From NCBI GenBank assembly GCA_947443645.1, contig CANEXF010000017.1, positions 1 to 56,599 on the forward strand: a stretch of DNA of 56,599 nucleotides, written 5' to 3'. Shown here piece after piece: positions 36,043 to 46,474 of this stretch; position 1 is the first letter of the stretch; each line of letters starts with the position of its first letter. Position numbers and translations under genes: made by a program. This DNA is from Comamonadaceae bacterium. Its GTDB lineage: Bacteria > Pseudomonadota > Gammaproteobacteria > Burkholderiales > Burkholderiaceae_C. The notes beneath the pieces were generated by a model. That model searched no databases. It was not told the DNA's origin and saw only the letters and a program-made list of their open reading frames with translations.

Positions 36043-36710
36043 GGTTTCGACTCCGAATCGACGGCGGGTTTTGGATCCAAGCCCAGCGCATTCAGCTTGA
36101 CCTCGACCAATCGCCGATACTCGGCGCGTTCGTCCAGGGCTTTGTAGGCCTTTTCGTACTCAGCGCGGGCTTCTGCCTTCTTGCCCTGGGCCAGCAGAAT
36201 ATCACCACGACGGTCAGCAGCCAAGGCGGAAAAATCCTTGAGGAAGGGCCCAGACACCAGGCGCAAGGCTTCGTCGTAGGCTTGGGTTTCCAGCAAAATG
36301 CCAGCCAAACGCAACTTGGCAATTGCCTGATAGCCTTCGTCGGACGCCTTGTCCGCAACCCAGGTCAATGCAGCACGCGCTGCGTCGACATTGCCTTTAT
36401 CGTAGTAACTGCGTGCAGCCAGCAGCCCGGCCTGGGATGCATACACGGTGCTCGAAAATCGCTCTTTCATGTCCGACAGGGAACGGTCCACGCGGGCCGC
36501 GTCGCCGGACTGCACCGCACGCTCGACCTCTTCATACATGACTGCGGCTTGCGAAGCCTGCTTGCCTTGCCAGTACTGGTAGCCGTTCCATGCAGCGACT
36601 GCGCCAAAAACCGCAATCAAGACCCAAGTAATCAGGTCGCCGTATTGCTTCCAGAAATGCTTGATTTCAGCAAGTTGTTCTTGCTCTTCCAAATCGAGAT
36701 GTTGTGCCAT
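36039..36710 (-). CDS. YfgM-like TPR membrane protein
   Basis: The product is 223 residues: a short cytoplasmic N-terminus rich in Glu (DLEEQEQLAEIKHFWKQYGD), one membrane segment (LITWVLIAVFGAVAAWNGY), then a periplasmic helical/TPR region (AAIAKLRLAGILL-like and RRGDILLAQGKKAEARAEYE). YfgM in E. coli is an ancillary SecYEG/PpiD-linked protein always beside bamB. The stop overlaps the bamB ATG, so the products are likely co-expressed. Confidence 0.88.
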   Translation of the reverse strand: MAQHLDLEEQEQLAEIKHFWKQYGDLITWVLIAVFGAVAAWNGYQYWQGKQASQAAVMYEEVERAVQSGDAARVDRSLSDMKERFSSTVYASQAGLLAARSYYDKGNVDAARAALTWVADKASDEGYQAIAKLRLAGILLETQAYDEALRLVSGPFLKDFSALAADRRGDILLAQGKKAEARAEYEKAYKALDERAEYRRLVEVKLNALGLDPKPAVDSESKP

Positions 36711-36819
36711 AAAAGTCTGTTCGTTCTGCCCGGTAAAGGCGCGGATTGCGTTGGGTTGATTGTAGGCGGCCTGCCGCCAGCGTCGGCAGGCACACCCTGG
36801 GGCGCTTTATAGCGCTTTT

Positions 36820-38136
36820 TCAGCGCGCTGCCTGCACCTGGCTGAGCAGCACATGCGCCCAAGCGGCCACGTCGTCCAGCGGCCTGAGCGTCTGGGCCTG
36901 GGCGGCATCGGCTTTGTCGCCACGCAAGGGCTTGACCGCAACGTAACCCTCGGCCAGCTCGGCGGCGCCAAAGATCAGCGCAAATCGTGCGCCGCTAGCG
37001 TCAGCTTTCTTGAACTGCGACTTCATGCTGCCCATGCCGTCAGCGTTCGCGCCAGCGTGCATCTGCACGCTGGCACCGGCGGCGCGCAAGGCCTGAAGCG
37101 TGCGCAGGGCAAGCGGCAGGGCAGCCGCCTCCGGAATCACTGCGTAAGCATCGGGCACAGGCATGGCAATGGCAGCACCCTGCTCCCGAATCAGCTCCAG
37201 CACACGTTCAACGCCCAGCGCCCAACCCACGGCCGGAGCCGGCTTGCCGCCGATTTGCTCAATCAGGTAGTCATAGCGCCCACCGCCGCAAATCGTGCCC
37301 TGGGAGCCCAGGCTTTCGGTGATGAACTCAAACACCGTGAGGTTGTAGTAATCCATGCCGCGCACCAGGCGCGAATTGATACGGTAGGCCACGCCACTAG
37401 CGTCCAGAATCGCTGTGACGCCATTGAAATGCTGCAGCGACGCTTGGCCCAGAAAATCCATGAGCTTGGGGGCCGATTCCAGCATCGCCTGCATGTGCGG
37501 ATTTTTGCTGTCCAGAATGCGCAGCGGGTTGCTGTGCAGCCGGCGCTTTGCTTCTTCGTCCAGCAGATCCTGGTGCGACTCGAAATAAGCTATCAGCGCT
37601 GCCCTGTGCAGCTTGCGCTCTTCAGGCTGACCCAGACTGTTCAGCTCCAGCCTCACGTCCTTGAGGCCCAACTCCTTCCAGAGCGCATCAGCCAGCAAAA
37701 TCAGCTCGGCATCGACTTCGGCGCCCGGAAAACCCAGGGCTTCGGCACCAATCTGATGAAACTGGCGGTAGCGGCCGCGCTGGGGGCGCTCATGGCGGAA
37801 CATGGGGCCCATGTAGTAAAGACGTTTGCCGCCCTCATACAGCATGGAGTGCTCGACCACAGCCCGCACCACACCGGCGGTGTTTTCAGGTCGCAGCGTC
37901 AAGGCCTCACCATTGAGCCGGTCTTCAAAGGAGTACATCTCCTTTTCAACAATGTCGGTTACCTCGCCGAGGCTGCGCACGAACAAAGGCGTAGGCTCGA
38001 CGATAGGCGTGCGGATATTGCGGTAAGCGTAGCGCTGCATCAGCGCGCGCACTTTTTCTTCAAGCCACTCCCAGCGTGCGGAATCAGGCGGCAAAATATC
38101 ATTCATGCCTTTAACGGCAACTAACTTTTCAAGCAT
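36820..38136 (-). CDS. hisS: Histidyl-tRNA synthetase
   Basis: The product charges tRNA-His. It is 438 residues and class II: motif 1 in [13 protein letters not shown], motif 2 [18 protein letters not shown], the histidine-A loops [14 protein letters not shown] and [14 protein letters not shown], motif 3 [12 protein letters not shown], and a C-terminal anticodon-binding domain. It lies 8 nt after ispG. This full-length enzyme is the true synthetase, contrasted with the regulatory HisZ in the same block. Confidence 0.97.
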   Translation of the reverse strand: MLEKLVAVKGMNDILPPDSARWEWLEEKVRALMQRYAYRNIRTPIVEPTPLFVRSLGEVTDIVEKEMYSFEDRLNGEALTLRPENTAGVVRAVVEHSMLYEGGKRLYYMGPMFRHERPQRGRYRQFHQIGAEALGFPGAEVDAELILLADALWKELGLKDVRLELNSLGQPEERKLHRAALIAYFESHQDLLDEEAKRRLHSNPLRILDSKNPHMQAMLESAPKLMDFLGQASLQHFNGVTAILDASGVAYRINSRLVRGMDYYNLTVFEFITESLGSQGTICGGGRYDYLIEQIGGKPAPAVGWALGVERVLELIREQGAAIAMPVPDAYAVIPEAAALPLALRTLQALRAAGASVQMHAGANADGMGSMKSQFKKADASGARFALIFGAAELAEGYVAVKPLRGDKADAAQAQTLRPLDDVAAWAHVLLSQVQAAR

Positions 38137-38144
38137 GGATTTTT

Positions 38145-39419
38145 TTAGGCTAAGGTCACAGCAGACTGCGTACCGAAGCGTTTTTCAATGTAGTTTTCGA
38201 CGATTGCGCGGAACTCCTGAGCAATGTGCTCGCCGCGCAGCGTGACGCTCTTTTCGCCGTCAATATAGACGGGTGCAGCTGGTGCTTCGCCGGAGCCTGG
38301 CAGACTGATGCCGATGTCAGCGTGCTTGCTCTCACCGGGCCCGTTGACGATGCAACCCATCACGGCCACTTTGAGTTTTTCTACGCCAGGGTATTGCGCC
38401 CGCCAGACAGGCATCTGGGCACGCAAAAAGTTGTCGATTTCCTGTGTCAGTTCCTGGAACGTGGTGCTGGTTGTGCGTCCACAGCCCGGGCAGGCGGTAA
38501 CGCTGGGCACAAAACTGCGCAAGCCAAGCGCCTGAAGGATCTCCGAGGCTATCAGCACCTCCTGCGTGCGTGCTTCGCCGGGCTGAGGCGTGAGCGACAC
38601 GCGAATGGTGTCGCCTATGCCTTCTTGCAACAGAATTGACAAGGCGGTGCTGGAGGCCACGGTGCCCTTGGTGCCCATGCCGGCCTCGGTCAGGCCCAGA
38701 TGCAGCGCGTAACTGCTGCGCTTGGCGAGTTCGCGGTAGACAGAAATCAGGTCCTGAACGCCGCTGACCTTGCAGGACAAAATGATCTGGTCGTGCCGCA
38801 TTCCCATTTGCTCAGCCAGGCGCGCCGAATCAATCGCCGAAGTAATCAGCGCCTCGTACATCACCTGCCTGGCGTCCCAGGGCACGGCTCTGGCGCTGTT
38901 TTGATCCATGAGACTGGCCAACAGCTCCTGGTCCAGGCTGCCCCAGTTCACACCAATGCGAACCGCCTTGTCCCAGCGTACAGCGGCCTCAATCATCTGA
39001 CCAAACTGCCGGTCATGCTTGTCGCCCTTGCCCACGTTGCCAGGGTTGATGCGGTATTTGGAAAGCGCTTGTGCGCAGTCAGGAAAATCAGTGAGCAGGC
39101 GGTGTCCGTTGAAATGGAAGTCACCAATCAACGGCACATCTATACCCATGCGGTCGAGCTGCTCACGCACATAAGGCACCGCTTGCGCAGCTTCGGGAGT
39201 GTTGACCGTGATCCGAACCATTTCAGAGCCCGCCAGCGCCAGCTCCTTGACCTGAATGGCCGTCGCGATGGCATCGACGGTGTCTGTATTGGTCATGGAC
39301 TGCACGCGAACAGGCGCGTCGCCGCCTACAGTGACAACACGCCCGCCCCAGACCACGCGCGCCTGACTTGACTGGCGCGCTTTGGGCGAGGAGACTTCAA
39401 TCGGAAGACAAAAAGACAC
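38145..39419 (-). CDS. ispG: 4-hydroxy-3-methylbut-2-enyl diphosphate synthase
   Basis: This is the penultimate MEP-pathway step: it reduces MEcPP to HMBPP using a [4Fe-4S] cluster. It has 424 residues: a TIM-barrel N-terminal part ([35 protein letters not shown]) and a C-terminal cluster domain with CPGCGRT and the third cysteine in [10 protein letters not shown]. The GTG start at 39419 shares one base with the TAG stop of rodZ (TAGTG). Confidence 0.97.
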   Translation of the reverse strand: MSFCLPIEVSSPKARQSSQARVVWGGRVVTVGGDAPVRVQSMTNTDTVDAIATAIQVKELALAGSEMVRITVNTPEAAQAVPYVREQLDRMGIDVPLIGDFHFNGHRLLTDFPDCAQALSKYRINPGNVGKGDKHDRQFGQMIEAAVRWDKAVRIGVNWGSLDQELLASLMDQNSARAVPWDARQVMYEALITSAIDSARLAEQMGMRHDQIILSCKVSGVQDLISVYRELAKRSSYALHLGLTEAGMGTKGTVASSTALSILLQEGIGDTIRVSLTPQPGEARTQEVLIASEILQALGLRSFVPSVTACPGCGRTTSTTFQELTQEIDNFLRAQMPVWRAQYPGVEKLKVAVMGCIVNGPGESKHADIGISLPGSGEAPAAPVYIDGEKSVTLRGEHIAQEFRAIVENYIEKRFGTQSAVTLA

Positions 39420-40441
39420 TACTTCACCTCAAATCGTGCAACGTTGTCTTTGGTGATGGCGCTTATGTCGAAGGCTTTACCTCGCACCATCACCTGGGTC
39501 ACGTCGGCTCGGCCAACCACTGCCGCCAGTGGCAGCGCGCCGGAAACTCCAACCACCTCACCGGCACCCAAGGTGCGGCGCAACACCAGCTGACCCTTGG
39601 CATCGGTGACTTCAACCCAAGAAGATCCTGTAGCGCGAAAAGTCACGATACCGCCCGGAGTCTGAGGCGATGCGAGGCTGGCCGGCCCCACGGAAATCGG
39701 CGCAACCGAGACCGCGACCGGCTTGGCATTGACGGACAAGGCCGCGTTTGACACCACAGAGGTAGCGGTCGCCGCAGGAGACGCGCTCACCTGAACGGTT
39801 GACACCGCGCCACTGGCGCCAGACAAGGGTGAAACAAGTTCTTGAGCGTTTGCGCGTGGTTTATCACCGTCAGCGCTGCCCATATCAATCACGGGCTCTG
39901 TCGTGCTTGAATTAACAGCATCCTTGTTTGAAGGCGCAAGCAGCACGTCGGAGCTGACTTCGTGCATGCTGGTCTTGACTGCCGGCCACAAAAACAGCAG
40001 CAAGGCCCCCAACAGCAAGGCCAGGCCGGCCAGGACAGCAGGCCGCGACAGCTGGGCCAGGAACGTAGGAGCCGGTCCGTCGCCTGGTGCGCGAAATGGT
40101 GTGTTCACACGTATGCCTGGAACGTTCAGCGTGGGCTGACTGTTTTGCGGCAAATTCTGAAGCACTGGCACTGCGTTTATCTTGAGGGTTCGACATACGC
40201 TGGACGCCAGTGCACGCACAAAGACAGCATCAGGCAGTAAATCAAAGCGGTCCGCTTCGAGCGCCTCGAGCTTTTTCACGGGGACCTTGAGCAATACTGC
40301 CAATGCGGCAATATGCATCCCGGCCGCTTCCCTGGCCTGCCGCAGGAGTGTGCCGGCGCTGGCCAAGCTGGCAGCATCGCCAGAACCAACAAGGCTTGCA
40401 TCACCGGCGACAGCCAGACCAGTCACATCATGTTCACTCAT
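39419..40441 (-). CDS. rodZ: RodZ-like cytoskeletal membrane protein
   Basis: The product links MreB to the membrane and helps set rod shape. It has 340 residues: an N-terminal cytoplasmic HTH_25 domain ([25 protein letters not shown] split around the helix turn), one membrane segment ([21 protein letters not shown]), an Ala/Ser/Val-rich linker and a C-terminal DUF4115 domain ([19 protein letters not shown]). ATG 40441 has AAGGGT upstream and overlaps the pilF end by 8 nt; upstream in-frame codons up to 40486 lie inside pilF. Confidence 0.93.
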   Translation of the reverse strand: MSEHDVTGLAVAGDASLVGSGDAASLASAGTLLRQAREAAGMHIAALAVLLKVPVKKLEALEADRFDLLPDAVFVRALASSVCRTLKINAVPVLQNLPQNSQPTLNVPGIRVNTPFRAPGDGPAPTFLAQLSRPAVLAGLALLLGALLLFLWPAVKTSMHEVSSDVLLAPSNKDAVNSSTTEPVIDMGSADGDKPRANAQELVSPLSGASGAVSTVQVSASPAATATSVVSNAALSVNAKPVAVSVAPISVGPASLASPQTPGGIVTFRATGSSWVEVTDAKGQLVLRRTLGAGEVVGVSGALPLAAVVGRADVTQVMVRGKAFDISAITKDNVARFEVK

Positions 40442-41243
40442 TGAAAGCACCCTTTTCATAGGCCGCAGCTTCGCGCGACTGGCCATAACGCTTTTTCAGC
40501 TGCTCACCCAATTGGGTCAAGGCATCACGGTTGTTCAGGCGCTGTTCGATCTTGATACCCAACCAAAGGGTTTCTGCGTTGGCGAATTCACTGTTGTTCA
40601 GACGCCGGATGTAAAACTGCGCACGCGTCAACTCACCGCGAGCGACCAGCAAATTGGCCAGGTTGTAGCCAATCACCGGATTGCCTGCGTCGATCTGGTA
40701 AGCGCGCGTCAGACTCTGCTCTGCCTCAGACTGTTGCCCGGCGCGGGCCTGACAAATACCCTGAGCCATCAGACTCTTGGCCTGCCCGCTATAGCCTGGA
40801 TTGCCAATCGCTTGTCCAAACAACTGGAACGATTCTGCATAGCGCGACTGTTGGCACAAAAGCCAGCCGAAGTTGTGGGCAACATCAGCATTGCGCGGGT
40901 CGAGTACCAGCGCGCGGCGAAAACTGTCTTCGGCCAAAGGAATGTCGTTCAGGCGCATGTAAACCAGACCACGCAAGTTGTAAGCGTCGGCAAAACTGGG
41001 GTCTGCGACCAGCGCCTGCTTGAGCTCGTCAAGTGCCACGTTGGTTTGACCCTGCTCAAAATAGCCGCTGGCAAGCTCAAGCCTCAGACGGGCACGCCTT
41101 CGGTTGTCAGGCTCATCGGACTCGGTCACCATGTCGGCCTTGCCGCCGGCCGAACCGGAAACCCCGGGACGGTTGGCGCAACCAGTCAACAGGACGGTGC
41201 TCCACAAAATGCATATCCAGACAGCCCGACTCGAAAAGCTCAT
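40434..41243 (-). CDS. pilF: Type IV pilus biogenesis TPR lipoprotein PilF/PilW
   Basis: This is an outer-membrane pilotin-like lipoprotein needed for PilQ secretin assembly in type IV pili. It has 269 residues: the lipobox LLTGC (Cys22), then about six TPRs ([60 protein letters not shown]). Location between rlmN and rodZ is conserved. Its ATG overlaps the rlmN stop by 4 nt. Confidence 0.92.
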   Translation of the reverse strand: MSFSSRAVWICILWSTVLLTGCANRPGVSGSAGGKADMVTESDEPDNRRRARLRLELASGYFEQGQTNVALDELKQALVADPSFADAYNLRGLVYMRLNDIPLAEDSFRRALVLDPRNADVAHNFGWLLCQQSRYAESFQLFGQAIGNPGYSGQAKSLMAQGICQARAGQQSEAEQSLTRAYQIDAGNPVIGYNLANLLVARGELTRAQFYIRRLNNSEFANAETLWLGIKIEQRLNNRDALTQLGEQLKKRYGQSREAAAYEKGAFNE

Positions 41244-42388
41244 ACGCCCACCTCTTTGGCCACCACGACCTTGATGCCGCCAAGCATACCTTGCCGCTGC
41301 GAGGCCATGCGCTGCTGCACACCCGTGCGATCCTGCACATCACCGGCGAGTTGGCCGCATGCAGCATCAATATCATCGCCTCGGGTTTTCCTCACCGTAG
41401 TGACAATCCCCGCGTCCAGCAAAATCTTGGAAAAAGCCATCACCTGGGCCATGTCAGAGCGTTTCAGGCCCGAAGCCGGAAATGGGTTGAATGGAATCAG
41501 ATTCACTTTGGCTGACAAGCCAAGCGCTGCATGCTCCTGCAGCAACTTGACGAGCTGCCTAGCCTGCTCAGGCTGGTCATTGACGCCTTCAAGCATGCAG
41601 TATTCAAAGGTGATGAAGTCGCGCGGTGCGGCCAGCTGGTAACGGGCGCAGGCTTGAAGCAGCTCGGCAATCGGATACTTCTTGTTCAGAGGAACGAGGT
41701 TGCTGCGCAGACCATCTTCGGGCGCATGCAAGGACACGGCAAGAGCCACAGGGCAGTCCTGCGCAAGGCGATCAATCATGGGCACCACACCTGAGGTGGA
41801 GACCGTCACGCGCCGACGCGACAGGCCATAGCCATGATCATCGAGCATCACGCGAAGCGCGGGCAACAACTGCGAATAGTTCTGCAGCGGCTCACCCATG
41901 CCCATCATCACGACATTGGAAATAACACGTTCCTGGCGCCCGAATTCTCGGCGTAGGGTGTGCTCGGCAAACCACAGTTGCCCAAGAATCTCAGCGGTTG
42001 TCAGGTTTCGACTGAAACCCTGGTGGCCGGTAGAGCAAAAACGGCAGCCAACCGCACAGCCGGCCTGCGAAGAAATGCAGAGCGTGCCGCGATCTGACTC
42101 GGGTATGAATACGGTTTCAATCACATCTCCGGCACCGACGTCGAACAGCCACTTGACTGTTCCATCGAGTGAATCGTGACGAGAAACCACTTTAGGCCCC
42201 TCAATACAGGCCCGGGATGGGAGTTTTTCGCGCAGGGATTTCGCCAGATCCGTCATCTGGTCGAAATTGGTAGCGCCCTTCTGGTGAATCCAGCGAAAAA
42301 GCTGGGTCGCCCGAAAACGCTTTTCCCCAAGCTGCTCACAAAAGGCAGCCAGACCTTCCAGATCGTAATCAAGCAAATTGGCTGTCAT
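41240..42388 (-). CDS. rlmN: Dual-specificity 23S rRNA/tRNA A2 methyltransferase
   Basis: This is a radical-SAM enzyme methylating C2 of A2503 in 23S rRNA and A37 in some tRNAs. It has 382 residues; the cluster motif C-x3-C-x2-C is at 111-118 (CAVGCRFC), with the SAM-associated [11 protein letters not shown], the methyl-carrier cysteine expected near residue 352 ([13 protein letters not shown]) and an N-terminal accessory domain. ATG 42388 is chosen over a TTG at 42403; neither has a clear ribosome site. It is 79 nt downstream of ndk. Confidence 0.96.
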   Translation of the reverse strand: MTANLLDYDLEGLAAFCEQLGEKRFRATQLFRWIHQKGATNFDQMTDLAKSLREKLPSRACIEGPKVVSRHDSLDGTVKWLFDVGAGDVIETVFIPESDRGTLCISSQAGCAVGCRFCSTGHQGFSRNLTTAEILGQLWFAEHTLRREFGRQERVISNVVMMGMGEPLQNYSQLLPALRVMLDDHGYGLSRRRVTVSTSGVVPMIDRLAQDCPVALAVSLHAPEDGLRSNLVPLNKKYPIAELLQACARYQLAAPRDFITFEYCMLEGVNDQPEQARQLVKLLQEHAALGLSAKVNLIPFNPFPASGLKRSDMAQVMAFSKILLDAGIVTTVRKTRGDDIDAACGQLAGDVQDRTGVQQRMASQRQGMLGGIKVVVAKEVGV

Positions 42389-42467
42389 GTCAGTGAGCGT
42401 CAAGCGACATCACTCCAGGCACACGATGATCCGTCTAAGACTCCTCGCAACCTGAAGAATGCCATGC

Positions 42468-42893
42468 TCAGCGTGCGTAAATATTCATACCGGCAAAGAA
42501 GAAGCTGATCTCGACCTGGGCGGCCTCAACAGCGTCCGAGCCATGCACTGCATTGGCATCGATGCTTTCAGCGAAATCAGCACGAATCGTTCCGGCATCG
42601 GCTTTCTTAGGATCGGTAGCACCCATCAACTCACGGTTCTTGAGCACGGCATTTTCGCCTTCAAGCGCCTGAATCATGACAGGACCGGAAACCATGAAGT
42701 CAACCAGATCCTTGAAGAAAGGACGTGCTTTGTGAACGCCATAAAAGGCTTCGGCTTCGCCGCGCGAGAGGTGCACCATCTTGGCAGCAACGACTTTCAA
42801 GCCGGCGGCTTCAAAACGGGCGTAAATTTGACCGATGACGTTTTTAGCCACGGCGTCTGGTTTGATGATGGAGAGTGTGCGTTCGATTGCCAT
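42468..42893 (-). CDS. ndk: Nucleoside diphosphate kinase
   Basis: The product balances NTP pools by phosphate transfer through a phosphohistidine. It is 141 residues, the usual length; the catalytic His117 is in NAVHGSD, with [17 protein letters not shown] and [11 protein letters not shown] conserved. AAGGAA lies ahead of the ATG. It is the first gene of the long minus-strand block ending at the phosphoribosyltransferase. Confidence 0.97.
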   Translation of the reverse strand: MAIERTLSIIKPDAVAKNVIGQIYARFEAAGLKVVAAKMVHLSRGEAEAFYGVHKARPFFKDLVDFMVSGPVMIQALEGENAVLKNRELMGATDPKKADAGTIRADFAESIDANAVHGSDAVEAAQVEISFFFAGMNIYAR

Positions 42894-42970
42894 TTTGTGT
42901 TCCTTAACCTTGGATTTATTGAGATATTCGAAAATGAATACAGCCTCTAATTTTAACCTGCGAGAGGTCG

Positions 42971-43032
42971 CAAGATACCGCGCCTGCTAGGCGCCGGTCA
43001 CCTGCCAGGGCGCTTGCCCTGACTGAGTTTTT
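42971..43032 (+). other. GC-rich double hairpin followed by a T-run between ndk and rluB
   Basis: Two hairpins, GCGCC-TGCTA-GGCGC (near 42980-42994) and CAGGGC-GCTT-GCCCTG (43006-43021), are followed after 6 nt by T7 on the plus strand. Both flanking genes are on the minus strand. It may be the rluB 3' end, or the end of an unannotated plus-strand RNA. Confidence 0.4.
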
Positions 43033-43033
43033 T

Positions 43034-44590
43034 TCAGCGGTTACCACCACCGCGGTTTCCGCCACGGTTGCCACCACCACCCGTATTGCCACTAGCGCCA
43101 CGACGCTGGCCACCAGCTGCGCCGGAATTGCCACCTCGACGCTGGCCCTGACCCTCGCGCTGACGCGTGAAGGTGTCGGCGCCGATGTAGCCAAAAGAAG
43201 TTTTCATTGGATCCGGCTGCGTTGCCCCGCCGCTCTTGTCGCTTCTGACGCCGCGATCATCGCGGCGCCGCTGTCCTTGCGCCGGCGAATTGCCGCCAGT
43301 ACTGCGACCAAAACCTGCCGATGGTTGCGAGGATCTCGGTCCGGAACCAAAGCCAGCGCCGCCCTGCCCGCGTCCGCCGCCACGCCGGTTGCCATTGGCG
43401 TTAGCGTTGCCGCGTGGTGCGTCCCTGCGGAATGCCGGCGGCTGCGAATCATCAGGCTGGTATTGCGAATCATCAGCTTGACCGGACACATCCAATGGTG
43501 CGGTATGCGATTTGTTCAGGGCATCTTTGCCCCTGGGTGCACCGCGCGCATGGCCACGAGACTCCGAACGATCGACTGCGCTTGTCAGTGCCCAGATGTC
43601 CTGCTCATCAAGCTCGACGAATGCGCCCCGCTTGAGTCCGCGCGGCAGGACCATGGCGCCATAGCGTATGCGTATCAGACGACTCACGGCATGGCCGACC
43701 GCCTCGAACATGCGCCTGACTTCGCGGTTGCGGCCTTCAGAGAGCGTGACCTTGTACCAGCAATTGGCGCCCTCACCGCCACCAGCCTCAATCGAGGTGA
43801 ATTGAGCATTGCCGTCTTCCAGGGCAACCCCTTCGAGCAAACGCTTTTTCTCCTCATTGCTCAGCGCGCCCAACACGCGAACGGCGTATTCACGCTCCAG
43901 GCCAAAGCGCGGATGCATCAATTTATTTGCCAGCTCACCGGAGCTAGTCAAGAGCAGCAGACCCTCGGTGTTCAGATCAAGACGACCGACCGACTGCCAC
44001 TTACCCTGAAACAGCTTTGGCAGACGCCGAAAAACGGTCGGCCGGTTTTGCGGATCATCGTGCGTCACAACCTCGCCAATAGGCTTGTGGTACGCGATCA
44101 CGCGCGGCGGCGGCGGGTCAATGCGCACCCGGATAGGCTTGCCATTGACTTTGACGCTGTCACCAAACTGGATGCGCTGCCCGATATGGGCAGGCTCGGC
44201 ATTGACCGAGATACGCCCCTCCAGAATCAATTGCTCCATCTCCAGGCGCGAGCCCAGGCCGGCCTGGGCCAGCACTTTGTGCAGTTTTGGCGTATCAGCT
44301 TGCGGCGCGAGCACCCGTTTTGGCAACTCCAGTGCCGGGTCTGCCTCATCAGCATCGAATTGACCCGTCACGACCTCTTCGAAACGGGCAGCGGCCACCG
44401 AAGTCTTGGCTTTGCCGACGTTGCCGGAGGCAGGCGGCAAAGTGACTGCCGAGCCAGCGTTGACTACGGCGACTTGAGCCGCCTCTTGCACCAGCACATC
44501 GGCCGGCAGAACACGCGCAGCATGCTCCCCGCTGCTGTCGGCAAGCACTTGCGGAGCGGCTGCGGAATCCTGATTATCTGGAGAGTTCAT
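43034..44590 (-). CDS. rluB: 23S rRNA pseudouridine synthase RluB with long RGG-type tail
   Basis: The product makes pseudouridine 2605 in 23S rRNA. It has about 518 residues, far longer than E. coli RluB (about 290). A disordered acidic/Ala-rich N-terminal 110 residues is followed by an S4 domain (LHKVLAQAGLGSRLEMEQLI), the RsuA-type catalytic motif GRLDLNTEGLLLL, and LSEGRNREVRRMFEAVGH. A C-terminal region of about 150 residues is dominated by Gly, Arg, Asn, Ser and Gln with RGG-like repeats. The start is ATG 44590 (MNSPDNQD); the ribosome site is weak. It lies 10 nt after scpB. Confidence 0.9.
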   Translation of the reverse strand: MNSPDNQDSAAAPQVLADSSGEHAARVLPADVLVQEAAQVAVVNAGSAVTLPPASGNVGKAKTSVAAARFEEVVTGQFDADEADPALELPKRVLAPQADTPKLHKVLAQAGLGSRLEMEQLILEGRISVNAEPAHIGQRIQFGDSVKVNGKPIRVRIDPPPPRVIAYHKPIGEVVTHDDPQNRPTVFRRLPKLFQGKWQSVGRLDLNTEGLLLLTSSGELANKLMHPRFGLEREYAVRVLGALSNEEKKRLLEGVALEDGNAQFTSIEAGGGEGANCWYKVTLSEGRNREVRRMFEAVGHAVSRLIRIRYGAMVLPRGLKRGAFVELDEQDIWALTSAVDRSESRGHARGAPRGKDALNKSHTAPLDVSGQADDSQYQPDDSQPPAFRRDAPRGNANANGNRRGGGRGQGGAGFGSGPRSSQPSAGFGRSTGGNSPAQGQRRRDDRGVRSDKSGGATQPDPMKTSFGYIGADTFTRQREGQGQRRGGNSGAAGGQRRGASGNTGGGGNRGGNRGGGNR

Positions 44591-44600
44591 GCTATTACAT

Positions 44601-45308
44601 TCATGCGTTTGAATCGCTGGTGGGATGACCATCGAGGTCATCGTCGTGTTGACTGAGCTTAAATAATGGCTGGTCTTGCTGTGGACTCAAATCCTCAAGC
44701 AAGCTCACCGACAAAGGCGCTAAAACGTCCATCGACACCGCCGCCTGGGACACAGAGAGTCCGAATTCGACCTGCTCAAATATGGCTGCCTGCGCTGCGC
44801 TGCTGTCCATAGCCGGAAGCTGATCCAGGGATTCCACGCCAAGATCATCCAGAAACAGCTTGGTCGTCGCAAAAAGTGCCGGCCGACCTACCGTCTCTCG
44901 GTGTCCAATAACCTCGACCCAGCCGCGGTCTTCCAACTGCTTGAGGATCAGGCTGTTGATCGTGACGCCTCGGATATCTTCCATATCACCGCGCGTCACC
45001 GGCTGACGGTAAGCAATGATGGCCAACGTTTCCAGTACTGCTCTGGTGTAGCGCGGCGGCTTTTCAGGATGCAGGCGATCAAGATACTCCCGCATCTGCG
45101 GCCGGCTTTGAAAGCGCCAGCCAGTCGCCACATGCACCAACTCCACGCCGCGGCCGGACCAATCATTCTGTAAATCTTCAAGCACCAGCTTGATACTGTC
45201 AGCCGTGAGCGCCCCGTTGAACAAAACACCCATCTCACGCAAAGGCAGAGGCTGCTGAGCGCAGATAAGTGCTGTTTCGAGGACGCGCTTCGCATCCATC
45301 GTATTCAT
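44601..45308 (-). CDS. scpB: Segregation and condensation protein B
   Basis: This is the kleisin-associated subunit of the SMC-ScpAB condensin that helps chromosome segregation. It has 235 residues with two winged-helix domains: VLETALICAQQPLPLREM and PRYTRAVLETLAIIAYRQPV, then ETVGRPALFATTKLFLDDLG, all typical of ScpB. It has an acidic C-terminal tail. Either ATG 45308 or ATG 45299 is possible. It is upstream of rluB on the same strand, a common pairing. Confidence 0.93.
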   Translation of the reverse strand: MNTMDAKRVLETALICAQQPLPLREMGVLFNGALTADSIKLVLEDLQNDWSGRGVELVHVATGWRFQSRPQMREYLDRLHPEKPPRYTRAVLETLAIIAYRQPVTRGDMEDIRGVTINSLILKQLEDRGWVEVIGHRETVGRPALFATTKLFLDDLGVESLDQLPAMDSSAAQAAIFEQVEFGLSVSQAAVSMDVLAPLSVSLLEDLSPQQDQPLFKLSQHDDDLDGHPTSDSNA

Positions 45309-45432
45309 GTTTTTTAGTTCCGAAAAAAGTCGGGATATGGCGCCAGAAGGCGCGACTCACATGGAGCGCGATACTTGAGCGAAACCACTTTGACAGTGGC
45401 GGCTGTATTGCGGAAGCCTGAACTTACTTACC

Positions 45433-46458
45433 TCAATTGTAACTCAGGCCCAAACTGGTCAGAGCGGCTTCAATATCAGGTGGCAGCGCCGACTCAAACA
45501 CCAGCGACTCCCCAGTGGCTGGATGGTCAAAGGCGAGCCTCCGGGCATGCAAGGCTTGCCGAGTGATTCCGCCTGCAGGTTTCCCGCCATAAAGCTCGTC
45601 AGAGACCAGCGGGTGCCCCAAGGCGGCCATGTGAACCCGAATCTGGTGGGTACGACCCGTGTGCAGCTTGCACTGGACCAGACAATGCGAGGGCCCGCCG
45701 TCCAACAGGGTAATGTCCGTGCTGGCTGATTTCCCCGCATTTTTTTCGAGATCAACCACGGCCATTCTCAAACGGTTGCGCGGGTCGCGCCCCACCGGCA
45801 GGTCGACGTGACGATTCTTTGCCCCCTTCCAGGCGCCCTGCGCCAGCGCAATATATTGGCGACTGACGTTGCGCGCCGCGATCAGATTGACCAGTTGGTC
45901 CATGGTCTGCCGGTTGCGTGCGACCATCATCAGGCCACTGGTGTCCTTGTCCAGGCGGTGAACTATCCCTGCCCTGGGCAGCAGTGCGGCCCGCGTGTCG
46001 TAGGCCAGCAAACCATTCAACAGGGTTCCACTCCAGTTTCCAGGTGCCGGATGAACCACCAGGCCCGCGGGCTTGTTGATGATCATCAAGAACTCGTCTT
46101 CAAACACCACATCCAGCGTCATGGCCTCGGGCTTGAAAGCCTGGCTCTGGGGGGTGGGTCTTAACTCGATGGCCAGCGCGTCTGCGGCTTTGACCCGGGC
46201 TGAGGACTTGCTCAAACTGCGGCCATTGAGTTGAACCGAACCTGCGGCAATCAACTGCTGAAGGTAACTGCGGGAAAACTCAGGCACCAAAAGCGCCAGC
46301 GTCTGATCAAGACGGGCGCCATGGCTGCCAACCGGCACGCTGACCTGGCGCAATTCGAAGTCAGCGACACTGTCAGCCTCGTCGTGAACGTCGTCGGCAG
46401 CATCTGCTGCCAACGCCGTGCTCGATATAATTGTTTGCTTAGTTTCCGAATCAGTCAT
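45433..46458 (-). CDS. rluD: 23S rRNA pseudouridine synthase RluD
   Basis: The product modifies helix 69 (1911, 1915, 1917) of 23S rRNA, important for subunit assembly. It has 341 residues: an N-terminal S4 domain (GARLDQTLALLVPEFSRSYL), the catalytic HRLDKDTSGLMMVA and the conserved HTGRTHQIRVHMAALGHPLV. A 30-residue acidic extension precedes the S4 domain. It is divergent from bamD with only 16 nt between the start codons, the same neighbour relation as in E. coli. Confidence 0.95.
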   Translation of the reverse strand: MTDSETKQTIISSTALAADAADDVHDEADSVADFELRQVSVPVGSHGARLDQTLALLVPEFSRSYLQQLIAAGSVQLNGRSLSKSSARVKAADALAIELRPTPQSQAFKPEAMTLDVVFEDEFLMIINKPAGLVVHPAPGNWSGTLLNGLLAYDTRAALLPRAGIVHRLDKDTSGLMMVARNRQTMDQLVNLIAARNVSRQYIALAQGAWKGAKNRHVDLPVGRDPRNRLRMAVVDLEKNAGKSASTDITLLDGGPSHCLVQCKLHTGRTHQIRVHMAALGHPLVSDELYGGKPAGGITRQALHARRLAFDHPATGESLVFESALPPDIEAALTSLGLSYN

Positions 46459-46474
46459 TTAGGGGTCGATCGCT

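Noticed and set aside
36801..36820. GCGCT-TTAT-AGCGC hairpin with T5 on the plus strand near the hisS stop
   Set aside because: The stem is only 5 bp and points the wrong way for the minus-strand genes around it.
43277..44656. 459-codon plus-strand frame opposite rluB
   Set aside because: Mirror frame of a GC-rich gene with no recognisable family; rluB has clear motifs on the other strand.
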